In this document: in pieces, positions 1 to 6,124 of the stretch | Numbering within the stretch: the stretch's first letter is position 1 | Layout of the letters: the number at the start of each line of letters is the position of its first letter | DNA from: Candidatus Caccocola faecipullorum | GTDB taxonomy: Bacteria; Synergistota; Synergistia; Synergistales; Synergistaceae | Length of the DNA: 6,129 nucleotides | Assembly (NCBI GenBank): GCA_018716365.1 | Contig: DVKA01000059.1 | Location: 1-6,129, forward strand | Reading direction: 5' to 3' | The notes under the pieces: model-generated | Databases searched by the model: none | Told to the model about the DNA's origin: nothing | Seen by the model: only the letters and a program-made list of their open reading frames with translations | Translations under genes and position numbers: made by a program

Positions 1-133
1 CTTTTTTAGCGGCTGTCTCCTTCTTCGCAGCGGCGCTCTTCGTAGTTTTCTTCGCGGGAGCTTTCTTCGCCGCGCTTGTTTTTGTTTCGCCGGTCGCCGC
101 CGCTTCCTCCGCGGCTTTTTTTCTGACGGCCAT
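1..133 (-). CDS. topA: Lys/Ala-rich N-terminus, probably DNA topoisomerase I (partial)
   Basis: Only the first 44 codons are inside the window; the gene continues past the left edge. It starts with ATG at 133, 18 bases after the dprA stop, behind a GAGAGGT Shine-Dalgarno with good spacing. An in-frame GTG at 140-142 touches that site and is therefore a worse start. The visible protein is almost entirely Lys, Ala, Thr and Glu, with repeated AAKK and APAKK units like a histone H1 tail, and no catalytic motif is reached. The name topA is inferred only from position: topA commonly follows dprA in this operon type. If correct, the enzyme relaxes negative supercoils by nicking one strand, and this stretch would be a disordered basic extension before the Toprim domain. 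A HU-like or other basic DNA-binding protein is an alternative. I am confident that a gene starts here and only moderately confident of its identity. Confidence 0.6.
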   Translation of the reverse strand, partial: MAVRKKAAEEAAATGETKTSAAKKAPAKKTTKSAAAKKETAAKK

Positions 134-143
134 CGCAGCCACA

Positions 144-150
144 CCTCTCT
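144..150 (-). promoter_or_regulatory. Ribosome binding site for the putative topA
   Basis: The minus strand reads AGAGAGG about ten bases upstream of the ATG at 133. It lies between the dprA stop (152-154) and that ATG, supports a real gene start here, and argues against the GTG at 140-142. Confidence 0.7.
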
Positions 151-151
151 T

Positions 152-1249
152 TTATAAATTGCCCTTTACGCCGTACCGTCCTGCCGAGGGCATATAGACA
201 AGCCCCTTCGCGGACATTAACGTGATGTTTTTCAAGATGTCAGCGGCGCTCATTTTAACGGCAACAGATATATTGTCAATCGTCTTTTCGCCGTTCGCCG
301 CAAGATAGTCGAAAATTTTCCTTTCTTCATCGCTGAGCGACGCCGCGCGCGCTTCGGGACGCGCCGCGCTTTCGTCCTCCGCGGCCTGCGCGCCGCAGGC
401 GGAGAAGAAAGTTTTTTCGTTTATGTATGGATACGCGCCGTCGTAGATGAGCGCGTTCGTCCCCTCCGCGTTCGCGTCGAAGATGCGCCCCGGCACGGCC
501 CATACTTCGCGCCCGAGTTCGAGCGCGAGCCGCGCGGTTATCATAGAGCCGCTTTTTAGCGGCGCTTCGACAACTACGACCTTTTCCGCGAGCGCCGCGA
601 CGATGCGGTTGCGCTGCGGGAAATGCCACGGGTCGCCGCCCGCGCCTATCGGGAATTCCGTGACGAGCGCGCCGCGTTCGCAGATTTTTTCAAAGAGCGC
701 GCGGTTCGACGCGGGATAGGCGACGTCTATGCCCGTGCCCATCACGGCGAATGTCGTTCCGCAGGCTTCGGCGCAGGCCGACTGCGATTCGCAGTCCACG
801 CCGAAGGCTCCGCCGCTGACGAGCGTCACGCCGTAGCGCGCGCAGGCTTCGCCTATCGAGCGCGCGGCGTTTTTGCCGTAAATGCTCGCGCGGCGCGTGC
901 CGACAACCGCGACGCATTTGTCCGCAGCGTTCAGCCGTCCGCGCACGTAGAGCGCGAGCGGCGCGTCGCGCAGGTCGAGCAGCCGCGCGGGGTAATCCTC
1001 GTCGTCTATGGAAATTATGCGCGCCCCGAGCTTCGCAGCGCGCTCCGCTTCGTTTTCCGCCCACGCGCGCGATTCAGCCTCGCGTATGCGCGCGAGCTGC
1101 TTTTCGGTGAAGACCGTCGCCGCGGCGTCGATTTTCGGCGGATTCCACAGTTCGCGCCACGGGATGCCGAGCGCCGCGAATTTCGCCAGCGCCTGCGAGT
1201 TCGCGTTCACGTAGTTTAGAAGCAGCAGGAATTTCAGCCGTTCATCCAC
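152..1249 (-). CDS. dprA: DNA processing protein DprA/Smf
   Basis: DprA binds incoming single-stranded DNA in the cytoplasm during natural transformation, protects it and loads RecA. The 365-residue protein has the expected parts. Residues 1-60 look like a helical SAM-type domain. A Rossmann-like DprA core spans about 75-285, with VVGTRRAS (115-122), LVSGGAFGVD (143-152), YPASNRALFEKI (178-189), GALVTEFPIG (193-202), FPQRNRIVAAL (210-220), SGSMITARLALE (233-244) and VWAVPGRI (249-256). A C-terminal winged-helix domain lies at about 305-365. Residues 285-305 are an Ala/Glu-rich linker. The start is GTG at 1249, chosen because a GGAGG lies seven bases upstream; it overlaps the end of comM by 16 bases, suggesting coupled translation. 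One oddity is that the usual His of the SGxAxGIDxxAH motif is Gln156. DprA also occurs in bacteria not known to be competent, so transformation is an inference. Confidence 0.96.
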   Translation of the reverse strand: MDERLKFLLLLNYVNANSQALAKFAALGIPWRELWNPPKIDAAATVFTEKQLARIREAESRAWAENEAERAAKLGARIISIDDEDYPARLLDLRDAPLALYVRGRLNAADKCVAVVGTRRASIYGKNAARSIGEACARYGVTLVSGGAFGVDCESQSACAEACGTTFAVMGTGIDVAYPASNRALFEKICERGALVTEFPIGAGGDPWHFPQRNRIVAALAEKVVVVEAPLKSGSMITARLALELGREVWAVPGRIFDANAEGTNALIYDGAYPYINEKTFFSACGAQAAEDESAARPEARAASLSDEERKIFDYLAANGEKTIDNISVAVKMSAADILKNITLMSAKGLVYMPSAGRYGVKGNL

Positions 1250-2748
1250 GACGTTGCCTCCCCTTCCCTGTACCCAGCCGCCTCGGCGATGTGGCGCACC
1301 TCTATCCGCGGCGCGGCTTCGAGGTCCGCAATAGTGCGCGCGACGCGCAGCACGCGCGAGAGGCCGCGCCCCGAGAGCTTGACGCGCTTGAGCGTTTCGA
1401 GTATGAAATCGCGCACCTCGGGCTTCATCGACGCGTTGCGCCGCAGGAATTTTTCCGGGATTTCAGAATTATATGCGAAGCCGAAGGGCTTCCATCTCGC
1501 GCGCTGTATTTCGCGCGCCGCCGCGACGCGCGCGCGCACCTCCGCGCTAGTCTCCCCGCCGCTCTCGCCGAGCGAGACGAGTTCCTCGGGCGTGAGCCGC
1601 GGCACGGGAATGTGCAGGTCTATTCTGTCGAGTATCGGCCCGGAGAGCTTGCGGCGGTAGCGTTCGAGCGACGCAGCGCTGCATATGCACTTCTGCTCGG
1701 GGTCGCCCGCATAGCCGCACGGGCATGGGTTGCAGGCAGCGACGACGAGCGCCTTCGCTGGGTACGCGACGCTGCCCGAGACGCGGCTGACCGTTATCGA
1801 GCCGTCTTCGAGAGGCTGGCGCAGCGCCTCTATCACGTCGCGCTGGAACTCGGGGAATTCGTCGAGGAAGAGTACGCCGCGCGAGGCGAGGCTTATCTCG
1901 CCCGGGCGCAGCCACGAGCCGCCGCCGCATATCGCCGCGGTCGTCGCCGTGTGGTGGACGGCGCGGAACGGACGTTCGCGGCTCAGCACGAATGGAAGCC
2001 CCGCAGTGCTGCGCAGCATCATGACCTCCATCAGCTCGCCGTCGTCGAGCGGCGGCAGTATGCCTTTGAGCGCCTTCGCGAGCATCGTCTTGCCCGAGCC
2101 TGGCGAGCCTATGAAGAGTATATTGTGATGGCCCGCGGCCGCTATTTCGAGGGCGCGCTTCGCCGCGGCCTGTCCCTTTATTTCGGAGAAGTCTGGGTCA
2201 GCCGCTGGCTCAGAGCATTCTATTTCACGCTTTTCTATCATTTCAAGTTGTTTCTCGCCGCGCAGGTGCATGACGAGGCTTTGAAGGTCCGGCACGCTCC
2301 ACGCGCATACGCCGTCTACAATTGAGACTTCGCCGGCATTATCCGACGGCACGAACAGCTCCATATTGTTTTCACGAGCAAAGAAAGCAGCGGGCACCGC
2401 GCCGCGCACTCTGCGAAGCCTGCCGTCGAGCGCAAGTTCGCCGATGTAGAGCGCCGGACGTTCCGTCCGCACGCATCCGGCCTTTTCGGCGAGCGCGACG
2501 GCTATCGGCAGGTCGAGCATCGCACCCTCCTTCGGAAGGTCGGCGGGCGCCAGGTTCACCGCGACGCGTCCCTTAAGCAGGACATTCACTGTACGAAGAG
2601 CGGCGCGCACGCGCTCGCGAGCCTCCTTCACCGCCGCGTCCGGCAGACCGACGATAGAGATGACAGGCATTCCTCCCGTTATCTCAGCTTCGACTTCAAC
2701 CGCGGCTCCCGTCATGCCGCGAAGCGTAAGCCCGTTGACGTTCCTCAT
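1234..2748 (-). CDS. comM: ComM/YifB family Mg-chelatase-like AAA+ ATPase
   Basis: ComM is a hexameric AAA+ helicase that drives branch migration when transforming DNA is integrated by homologous recombination; the homologue YifB has the same architecture. The 504 residues match the family length. Residues 1-165 form the N-terminal Lon-protease-like (ChlI) domain, with ISIVGLPDAAVKEARERVRAA (30-50) and VNLAPADLPKEG (64-75). The AAA+ core follows, with Walker A GSPGSGKT (214-221), Walker B LFLDE (293-297), FPEFQRDVIEALRQPLEDG (298-316) and the SGPILDRIDLH region (369-379). A cysteine cluster lies between them (C339, C342, C344, C354, C356). The C-terminal helical domain includes LSGRGLSRVLRVARTIADLE (458-477). 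The ATG start overlaps the yraN stop as ATGA, and a GGAG lies eight bases upstream. Its end overlaps dprA by 16 bases. Despite the magnesium-chelatase label in databases, nothing suggests tetrapyrrole synthesis. Confidence 0.97.
   Translation of the reverse strand: MRNVNGLTLRGMTGAAVEVEAEITGGMPVISIVGLPDAAVKEARERVRAALRTVNVLLKGRVAVNLAPADLPKEGAMLDLPIAVALAEKAGCVRTERPALYIGELALDGRLRRVRGAVPAAFFARENNMELFVPSDNAGEVSIVDGVCAWSVPDLQSLVMHLRGEKQLEMIEKREIECSEPAADPDFSEIKGQAAAKRALEIAAAGHHNILFIGSPGSGKTMLAKALKGILPPLDDGELMEVMMLRSTAGLPFVLSRERPFRAVHHTATTAAICGGGSWLRPGEISLASRGVLFLDEFPEFQRDVIEALRQPLEDGSITVSRVSGSVAYPAKALVVAACNPCPCGYAGDPEQKCICSAASLERYRRKLSGPILDRIDLHIPVPRLTPEELVSLGESGGETSAEVRARVAAAREIQRARWKPFGFAYNSEIPEKFLRRNASMKPEVRDFILETLKRVKLSGRGLSRVLRVARTIADLEAAPRIEVRHIAEAAGYREGEATSWMNG
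1257..1261 (-). promoter_or_regulatory. Ribosome binding site deciding the dprA GTG start
   Basis: GGAGG on the minus strand, within a longer AAGGGGAGG, lies seven bases before the GTG at 1247-1249. It sits inside the last codons of comM, so dprA translation is initiated within the upstream gene. Confidence 0.8.
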
Positions 2749-3212
2749 AGAATCTGCTCCGTTATGCTTTTAATATGTTCTATTTTCATTTCTCCGCCGT
2801 CGTACGAAGTTATTGCGACGAGGTCGATACGCCAGAATCCCATGTAATTCGCCTGCTGGGTCCAAAGTTCCGCGGCTCGCGTAAGCCTTTCGAGCTTGAC
2901 AGGGCCGACGGTCTCTTCCGGCGCGGCTATCGGGTTCGCGCGCCGCGCGCGCACCTCGGCGAAGACCAGTTCGTCACCGTCGCGCGCTATTATGTCTATC
3001 TCGCAGTGGCCGACGCGGACGTTTCTGTCCAGAATCGCATAGCCGAGCCCGGCTAGGTAACGCGCCGCCGATTCCTCCGCCGCGGCGCCGAAGGCGAGAT
3101 GCGCGGGCCGTTCCTTCGTTTCGTACGGCTTCACCGTCATGCGCGGCGCGCCGTTGTTTTCGCGCGCAGTCGATTTTTCAAGCGCGCGCCTGACCTTCGC
3201 GTCAATCCTCAC
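2745..3212 (-). CDS. yraN: YraN/UPF0102 family nuclease-fold protein
   Basis: This family has the PD-(D/E)XK-type fold, distantly like archaeal Holliday junction resolvases. Its cellular role is unsettled. With the GTG start at 3212 the protein has 155 residues. The conserved core is FGAAAEESAARYLAGLGY (41-58), RNVRVGHCEIDIIARDGDE (63-81) and LVFAEVRAR (82-90). The likely metal-site residues are E71, D73 and E86, with R88 where a Lys stands in many nucleases; EVR also occurs in E. coli YraN. I chose GTG 3212 because AGAGGAG lies nine bases upstream and the start overlaps the end of rnhB by 11 bases. An ATG at 3140 would give 131 residues, closer to the usual 115-130, but no Shine-Dalgarno precedes it. 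The 24 extra residues are basic and not recognisably conserved. The stop overlaps the comM ATG, so the two are probably made together. Confidence 0.9.
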   Translation of the reverse strand: MRIDAKVRRALEKSTARENNGAPRMTVKPYETKERPAHLAFGAAAEESAARYLAGLGYAILDRNVRVGHCEIDIIARDGDELVFAEVRARRANPIAAPEETVGPVKLERLTRAAELWTQQANYMGFWRIDLVAITSYDGGEMKIEHIKSITEQIL

Positions 3213-3786
3213 CGCCGCCCGCTCCTCTGAACGAAAGCCGGTGGACCGGCGAAGGCCCGTACTCGGCGACGAGCGCGCGGTGCAGCGCGCTTGGATAGCC
3301 CTTGTGCTTCGCAAACTGGTACTGCGGATAAATTTTGTCCAGCGATTCCATCACGCGGTCGCGCAGCACCTTCGCGGCGACCGACGCGGCCGCGATTGCG
3401 GGAACGCGGGAGTCGCCCTTTATCACGGCCTTCTGGCGGACGGCGAGCCCCGGCACAAGGCGGTTGCCGTCGACGAGCACTAGGTCCGGCTGCACGCGCA
3501 GCCGCTCGACGGAGCGCTTCATGCACCAGAGCGAGGCGTTGAGGATGTTTATCCTGTCTATGACGCGCGGCGAGGCGGCCTGCGCGCGCCATTCGACGCC
3601 CGCTTCGCACATCGCCGCGAAGATTTTTTCACGTTTTTTAGCTGTCAGTTTTTTTGAATCGTTGAGGCCGAGCGATAAAAGCATCTCGCGCTGCTCTATT
3701 GTCAGGACGGCGGCGGCCGCGACGACGGGGCCCGCGAGGGGGCCGCGCCCGGCTTCGTCCGTCCCCGCTATGACGTAGGGCGGCAC
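3202..3786 (-). CDS. rnhB: Ribonuclease HII
   Basis: RNase HII cuts the RNA strand of RNA-DNA hybrids and incises at single ribonucleotides misincorporated in DNA, starting ribonucleotide excision repair. The 194-residue protein is of normal length and carries all the family signatures: AGTDEAGRGPLAGPVVAAA (7-25) with catalytic D10 and E11, LNDSKKLTAKKRE (41-53), LVDGN with D106, and the KGDSRVPAIAAASVAAKVLRD block (123-143) with D125. It ends with YPQYQFAKHKGYPSALH and a short tail. No key residue is missing, so it should be active. The start is GTG at 3784-3786, two bases after the rbgA stop. A GGGAGGAG inside the end of rbgA serves as ribosome binding site. Its last 11 bases overlap the yraN start. 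The rbgA-rnhB pair is conserved in many bacteria, which supports the call. Confidence 0.97.
   Translation of the reverse strand: MPPYVIAGTDEAGRGPLAGPVVAAAAVLTIEQREMLLSLGLNDSKKLTAKKREKIFAAMCEAGVEWRAQAASPRVIDRINILNASLWCMKRSVERLRVQPDLVLVDGNRLVPGLAVRQKAVIKGDSRVPAIAAASVAAKVLRDRVMESLDKIYPQYQFAKHKGYPSALHRALVAEYGPSPVHRLSFRGAGGGED
3222..3228 (-). promoter_or_regulatory. Ribosome binding site supporting the yraN GTG start
   Basis: AGAGGAG on the minus strand lies nine bases before the GTG at 3210-3212, inside the last codons of rnhB. The competing ATG at 3138-3140 is preceded by a GC-rich stretch with no such site. Confidence 0.6.
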
Positions 3787-3788
3787 GC

Positions 3789-4622
3789 TTACAGCTCCTC
3801 CCAGAGCGAAGCGTCGCCGGGGCGTTCGAAACTCATACGCCCAAAGCGCCCGTTTGCGAGCGCGTCGAGGAACGCGCGCCCCGCGCCCTCCATATCGACA
3901 GTCCCGCCCTGCGCGAGCCGTCCGAGCCTGCGCCCGACCTGTTCGAGAATTTCGACCGGCGCGCCCTCGGGGCTTACGCCCCAGAGCTTTTCAACGCCGT
4001 TCCATAAATTTTTCCTGATAAGGAACTCTATGCAGTCCTTCGCGTGTTCCTCGAAGCTGCCGATTACCTGGCTGCGCGAAGAGCCTATCCACGAAATCAT
4101 GCGGTGCGCGCGCGCGTCGGCGTGCGGGTCGAGGATGCCCGGCGAGTCCACGAGCAGGAATCCGTTGCCGCCGAACCACGAAACGCCCTTCGTGACGCCT
4201 GGGATGCCTCCGACACGCGCGGCCTTGCGCCCGACGAGCTGGTTTATCAGCATGGATTTGCCGACGTTCGGCGTGCCGACGACCGCGACGCGCAGGTCGC
4301 GGAACGACGGCTTTTTCTTCGCAAGCGCGGCGCGCACGCCGCCCGCCCCGCCTTTGCGCAGGTCGAGCGGCCACGCGGGAAGCCCACCGCCTTTAAGGTA
4401 GGCGGCCCATTCTTTCGTGATCTTCTCGTCGGCAAGGTCGGCCTTTGAAAGCACCGCCATCGTCTCTATTTTCCCTTTGAAAAGCGAAAGCATCGGCGAC
4501 GAGGTGAGCCGCGGCGCGCGGGCGTCGCGTACCTCGATGAGCAGGTCGACCGCCGAGGCGAGCGCCTCAAGCTGCCGCCTCCCCTTCGCCATGTGGCCGG
4601 GGTACCATACGGTGCGCGGCAT
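3789..4622 (-). CDS. rbgA: Ribosome biogenesis GTPase RbgA (YlqF)
   Basis: RbgA is a circularly permuted GTPase required for late assembly of the 50S ribosomal subunit. The 277-residue protein starts with WYPGHMAKGRRQL (6-18); H10 corresponds to the catalytic His9 of Bacillus subtilis RbgA. The G motifs come in permuted order: G4 as SKAD (59-62), G1 as GTPNVGKS (116-123), G2 region GGIPGVTKG (138-146) and G3 as DSPG (159-162). A C-terminal helical ANTAR-like domain with NGRFGRMSFERPGD near its end completes the protein. The G4 motif is unusual, because NKxD is normal and here the Asn is Ser59. The rest of the fold is intact, so I treat this as a variant rather than a defect. The ATG at 4622 lies seven bases after the lepB stop with only a weak GGA-type ribosome site, so translation is probably coupled to lepB. 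Confidence 0.95.
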   Translation of the reverse strand: MPRTVWYPGHMAKGRRQLEALASAVDLLIEVRDARAPRLTSSPMLSLFKGKIETMAVLSKADLADEKITKEWAAYLKGGGLPAWPLDLRKGGAGGVRAALAKKKPSFRDLRVAVVGTPNVGKSMLINQLVGRKAARVGGIPGVTKGVSWFGGNGFLLVDSPGILDPHADARAHRMISWIGSSRSQVIGSFEEHAKDCIEFLIRKNLWNGVEKLWGVSPEGAPVEILEQVGRRLGRLAQGGTVDMEGAGRAFLDALANGRFGRMSFERPGDASLWEEL

Positions 4623-4629
4623 CGTGCGG

Positions 4630-5145
4630 CTATTCCATGAATCCTATGCGCGACAGCGGCCAGTATCGGAATACCGCCGGCCCGCGCATGAAGTTCTCGG
4701 GCACGAAGCCCCAGAAGCGCCCGTCCTGCGAGTTCGGCCTGTTGTCGCCGAGGCAGAAATAATGCCCCTCAGGCACCTTGACGGGGGCCATGTTGTAGCT
4801 GTCTGTGTTCTTGACGTAGGGCTCGAAGACCTCAGTACCGTTGACGAAGACTGTGCCGTTGCGCATCTCTACGGTGTCGCCCGGCAGCCCTATGACGCGT
4901 TTCACAAAGTCGCGCCGCGGGTCGACCGGATATTTGAAGACGGCTATATCGCCGCGCTCGGGGCCGTTGTTCGGAAGGTGGTACCAGAATTTAAGGACGA
5001 GCACCCTGTCGCCTATTTCGAGCGTCGGTATCATGGAACCGCTCGGAATCCAGAAAGCCTGCACTACGAACGTGCGGAGTATCAGCGCCAGGACGACCGC
5101 CCAGAGCACGGTCTCTATCGTTTCGCGCCACCACGGTTTAGGCAT
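4630..5145 (-). CDS. lepB: Signal peptidase I
   Basis: This membrane-anchored serine protease removes signal peptides from exported preproteins on the outer face of the cytoplasmic membrane. With the start at 5145 it has 171 residues. A single transmembrane segment lies at about 10-31. Next comes the catalytic box PSGSMIPTL, where S37 is the nucleophile, then GDRVLV (45-50), RGDIAVFKYP (64-73), and KRVIGLPGDTVE (82-93) with the general base K82. The final box is LGDNRPNSQDGRFWGFVP (132-149), with the structural Ser139, Asp141 and Arg143. The short length and single anchor resemble Gram-positive-type enzymes rather than the long two-anchor E. coli form. An upstream in-frame ATG at 5160 is rejected because its own bases form the GGAGGT ribosome site for the ATG at 5145. 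The gene is 45 bases downstream of dapF and 7 upstream of rbgA. Confidence 0.96.
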   Translation of the reverse strand: MPKPWWRETIETVLWAVVLALILRTFVVQAFWIPSGSMIPTLEIGDRVLVLKFWYHLPNNGPERGDIAVFKYPVDPRRDFVKRVIGLPGDTVEMRNGTVFVNGTEVFEPYVKNTDSYNMAPVKVPEGHYFCLGDNRPNSQDGRFWGFVPENFMRGPAVFRYWPLSRIGFME

Positions 5146-5152
5146 TGCATCT

Positions 5153-5158
5153 ACCTCC
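5153..5158 (-). promoter_or_regulatory. Ribosome binding site deciding the lepB start
   Basis: GGAGGT on the minus strand lies seven bases before the ATG at 5143-5145. It overlaps an in-frame ATG at 5158-5160 that has no ribosome site of its own, so the downstream ATG is the better start and the protein is five residues shorter than the longest reading. Confidence 0.8.
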
Positions 5159-5190
5159 ATAAATCTTTTGCCAGCGGCAATGAGTTTGCA

Positions 5191-6018
5191 TTACAAGAGC
5201 GCCTCGGGGAGAACCTCAAGCTCCGCGGTCATCAGCATCGCGCCTTCGAGCTTCGGGAAAACCGTGCGCCCGTCATCCGAGAACGCGAGCTTCACGACGT
5301 TCACGCCGCCCGGGTTCGTCACACGCACCTCCGCGCCGCAGAGATCGAGCTGCATCGCGGCGATCGCCGAAGCGGTCGAGCCCGTCCCGCACGAGAGCGT
5401 CATATCCTCGACGCCGCGCTCGTATGTCATTACGTCGAGGCCGCCGCCCGCAGCAACGGCGAAGTTCACGTTCGTGCCCCGCGGGAACAAATCCGCGCGT
5501 CCGCGTATCGCGCGCCCGAGCGGGGCGTAGTCCGCGAAGGCCCGGCTGCGTTTCTCCTCGAATATGACCGTGTGCGGCACACCTACTATTATATATGTGT
5601 ATTCGTAATCCACGCCGTCGACCGTGACGCGGCCTCTCTCAACACCGTCTAGCGGTACCGGCGCAAGTTCAAGCGCGGCCATGCGGCCGTCGACCGACGC
5701 GCGCACCTCGCCGCCGAGCGTCTCGAAGCGCATCGACGGAGATTTTACGATTCCCTTCTCGAAAGCGTAGCGCGCTATGCAGCGCGCGCCGTTGCCGCAC
5801 ATCTCGCCCTCCGAGCCGTCGCTGTTGAAGAGGCGCATACGGAAGTCCGCGCGTTCCGAAGGCTCGACGACGAGCAGCCCGTCCGCACCGACCGAGAGGC
5901 CGCGGCGGCAGAGCAGCCGCGCGAAGCGCGCCAACTCCTCCGCGCCGAATGAGCGCGTCCTGTTGTCTATCATTATGAAGTCGTTGCCGTTTCCGTTCAT
6001 CTTCGTGCAGCTGAGCAT
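5191..6018 (-). CDS. dapF: Diaminopimelate epimerase
   Basis: DapF converts LL-diaminopimelate to meso-diaminopimelate, the direct precursor of lysine and of the peptidoglycan cross-linking residue. It is a cofactor-independent cytoplasmic enzyme using two cysteines. From the ATG at 6018 the protein has 275 residues, normal for the family. It shows the substrate loop KMNGNGNDFIMID (6-18), the first catalytic box NSDGSEGEMCGNGARC (65-80) with C74, GVPHTV (146-151), FPRGTNVNF (178-186), and the second box YERGVEDMTLSCGTGSTA (199-216) with C210. Both halves of the duplicated fold are present and intact. The start was chosen for its AAGGAGG site; a longer reading begins with TTG at 6051 but adds residues the family does not have. 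It is probably the first gene of the unit, since a terminator lies just upstream. Its place before lepB is not the usual one, because rplS often stands there. Confidence 0.97.
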   Translation of the reverse strand: MLSCTKMNGNGNDFIMIDNRTRSFGAEELARFARLLCRRGLSVGADGLLVVEPSERADFRMRLFNSDGSEGEMCGNGARCIARYAFEKGIVKSPSMRFETLGGEVRASVDGRMAALELAPVPLDGVERGRVTVDGVDYEYTYIIVGVPHTVIFEEKRSRAFADYAPLGRAIRGRADLFPRGTNVNFAVAAGGGLDVMTYERGVEDMTLSCGTGSTASAIAAMQLDLCGAEVRVTNPGGVNVVKLAFSDDGRTVFPKLEGAMLMTAELEVLPEALL

Positions 6019-6029
6019 AGCGGGGCGAG

Positions 6030-6036
6030 CCTCCTT
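6030..6036 (-). promoter_or_regulatory. Ribosome binding site deciding the dapF start
   Basis: A full AAGGAGG on the minus strand lies eleven bases before the ATG at 6016-6018. It falls inside the longer reading that would begin at TTG 6051, which makes that upstream start very unlikely. Confidence 0.8.
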
Positions 6037-6055
6037 CCGCTCTCTTAACAAAGGT

Positions 6056-6087
6056 ATTTTAGCATAAAGATTACAGTGCGGCGTCAG
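6056..6087 (-). promoter_or_regulatory. Candidate sigma-70-type promoter for the dapF operon
   Basis: The minus strand between the terminator and dapF is locally AT-rich. It contains TAAAAT (6056-6061), a five-of-six match to the -10 consensus. The best -35-like hexamer is CTGACG (6082-6087), at a long 20-base spacing, so the -35 is weak. Transcription would start near 6048, giving a leader of about 30 bases that carries the ribosome site. The position just after a terminator and before the first gene of the unit is the main support; the sequence match alone is modest. Confidence 0.4.
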
Positions 6088-6090
6088 CGC

Positions 6091-6124
6091 AAAAAAGCGG
6101 ACGAAGCCGAAAAGCCCCGTCCGC
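6091..6124 (-). terminator. Intrinsic terminator of the gene upstream of dapF
   Basis: Read on the minus strand, GCGGACG pairs with CGTCCGC, extended inward by two G-U and two G-C pairs to an eleven-base-pair stem around a six-base loop (TTTTCG). Six T residues follow immediately. This is a textbook Rho-independent terminator acting on minus-strand transcription. It must end a gene lying to the right of the window. It has no T tract on the other side, so it is not bidirectional. Confidence 0.88.

Noticed and set aside
116..122. A7 tract at codons 4-6 of the putative topA, in phase for a slippery A AAA AAA site
   Set aside because: Short A runs are expected in Lys codons, and I see no stimulatory structure or useful alternative frame in the short part visible.
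1291..2325. Plus-strand open reading frame of 344 codons
   Set aside because: Entirely antisense to comM, with Arg/Ala-rich composition and no recognisable motif; a compositional shadow.
3213..3314. Upstream extension of yraN to an ATG at 3314
   Set aside because: It would overlap rnhB by over 100 bases, encodes unconserved residues and lacks the good ribosome site that GTG 3212 has.
5168..5180. Small inverted repeat TTGCCAGCGGCAA between dapF and lepB
   Set aside because: Only a five-base-pair stem with a three-base loop and no T tract on either strand; too weak to call a terminator or operator.
4417..5652. Long plus-strand open reading frame of 411 codons
   Set aside because: It lies antisense to dapF, lepB and rbgA, which have complete family motifs. 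Its translation is Arg/Ala/His-rich with no domain, as expected from GC-rich third positions.
6020..6040. Possible hairpin covering the dapF ribosome site (GCGG at one end, CCGC at the other)
   Set aside because: Only four outer and two inner pairs with a bulge; likely chance in GC-rich DNA, and no riboswitch architecture is recognisable in the short leader.
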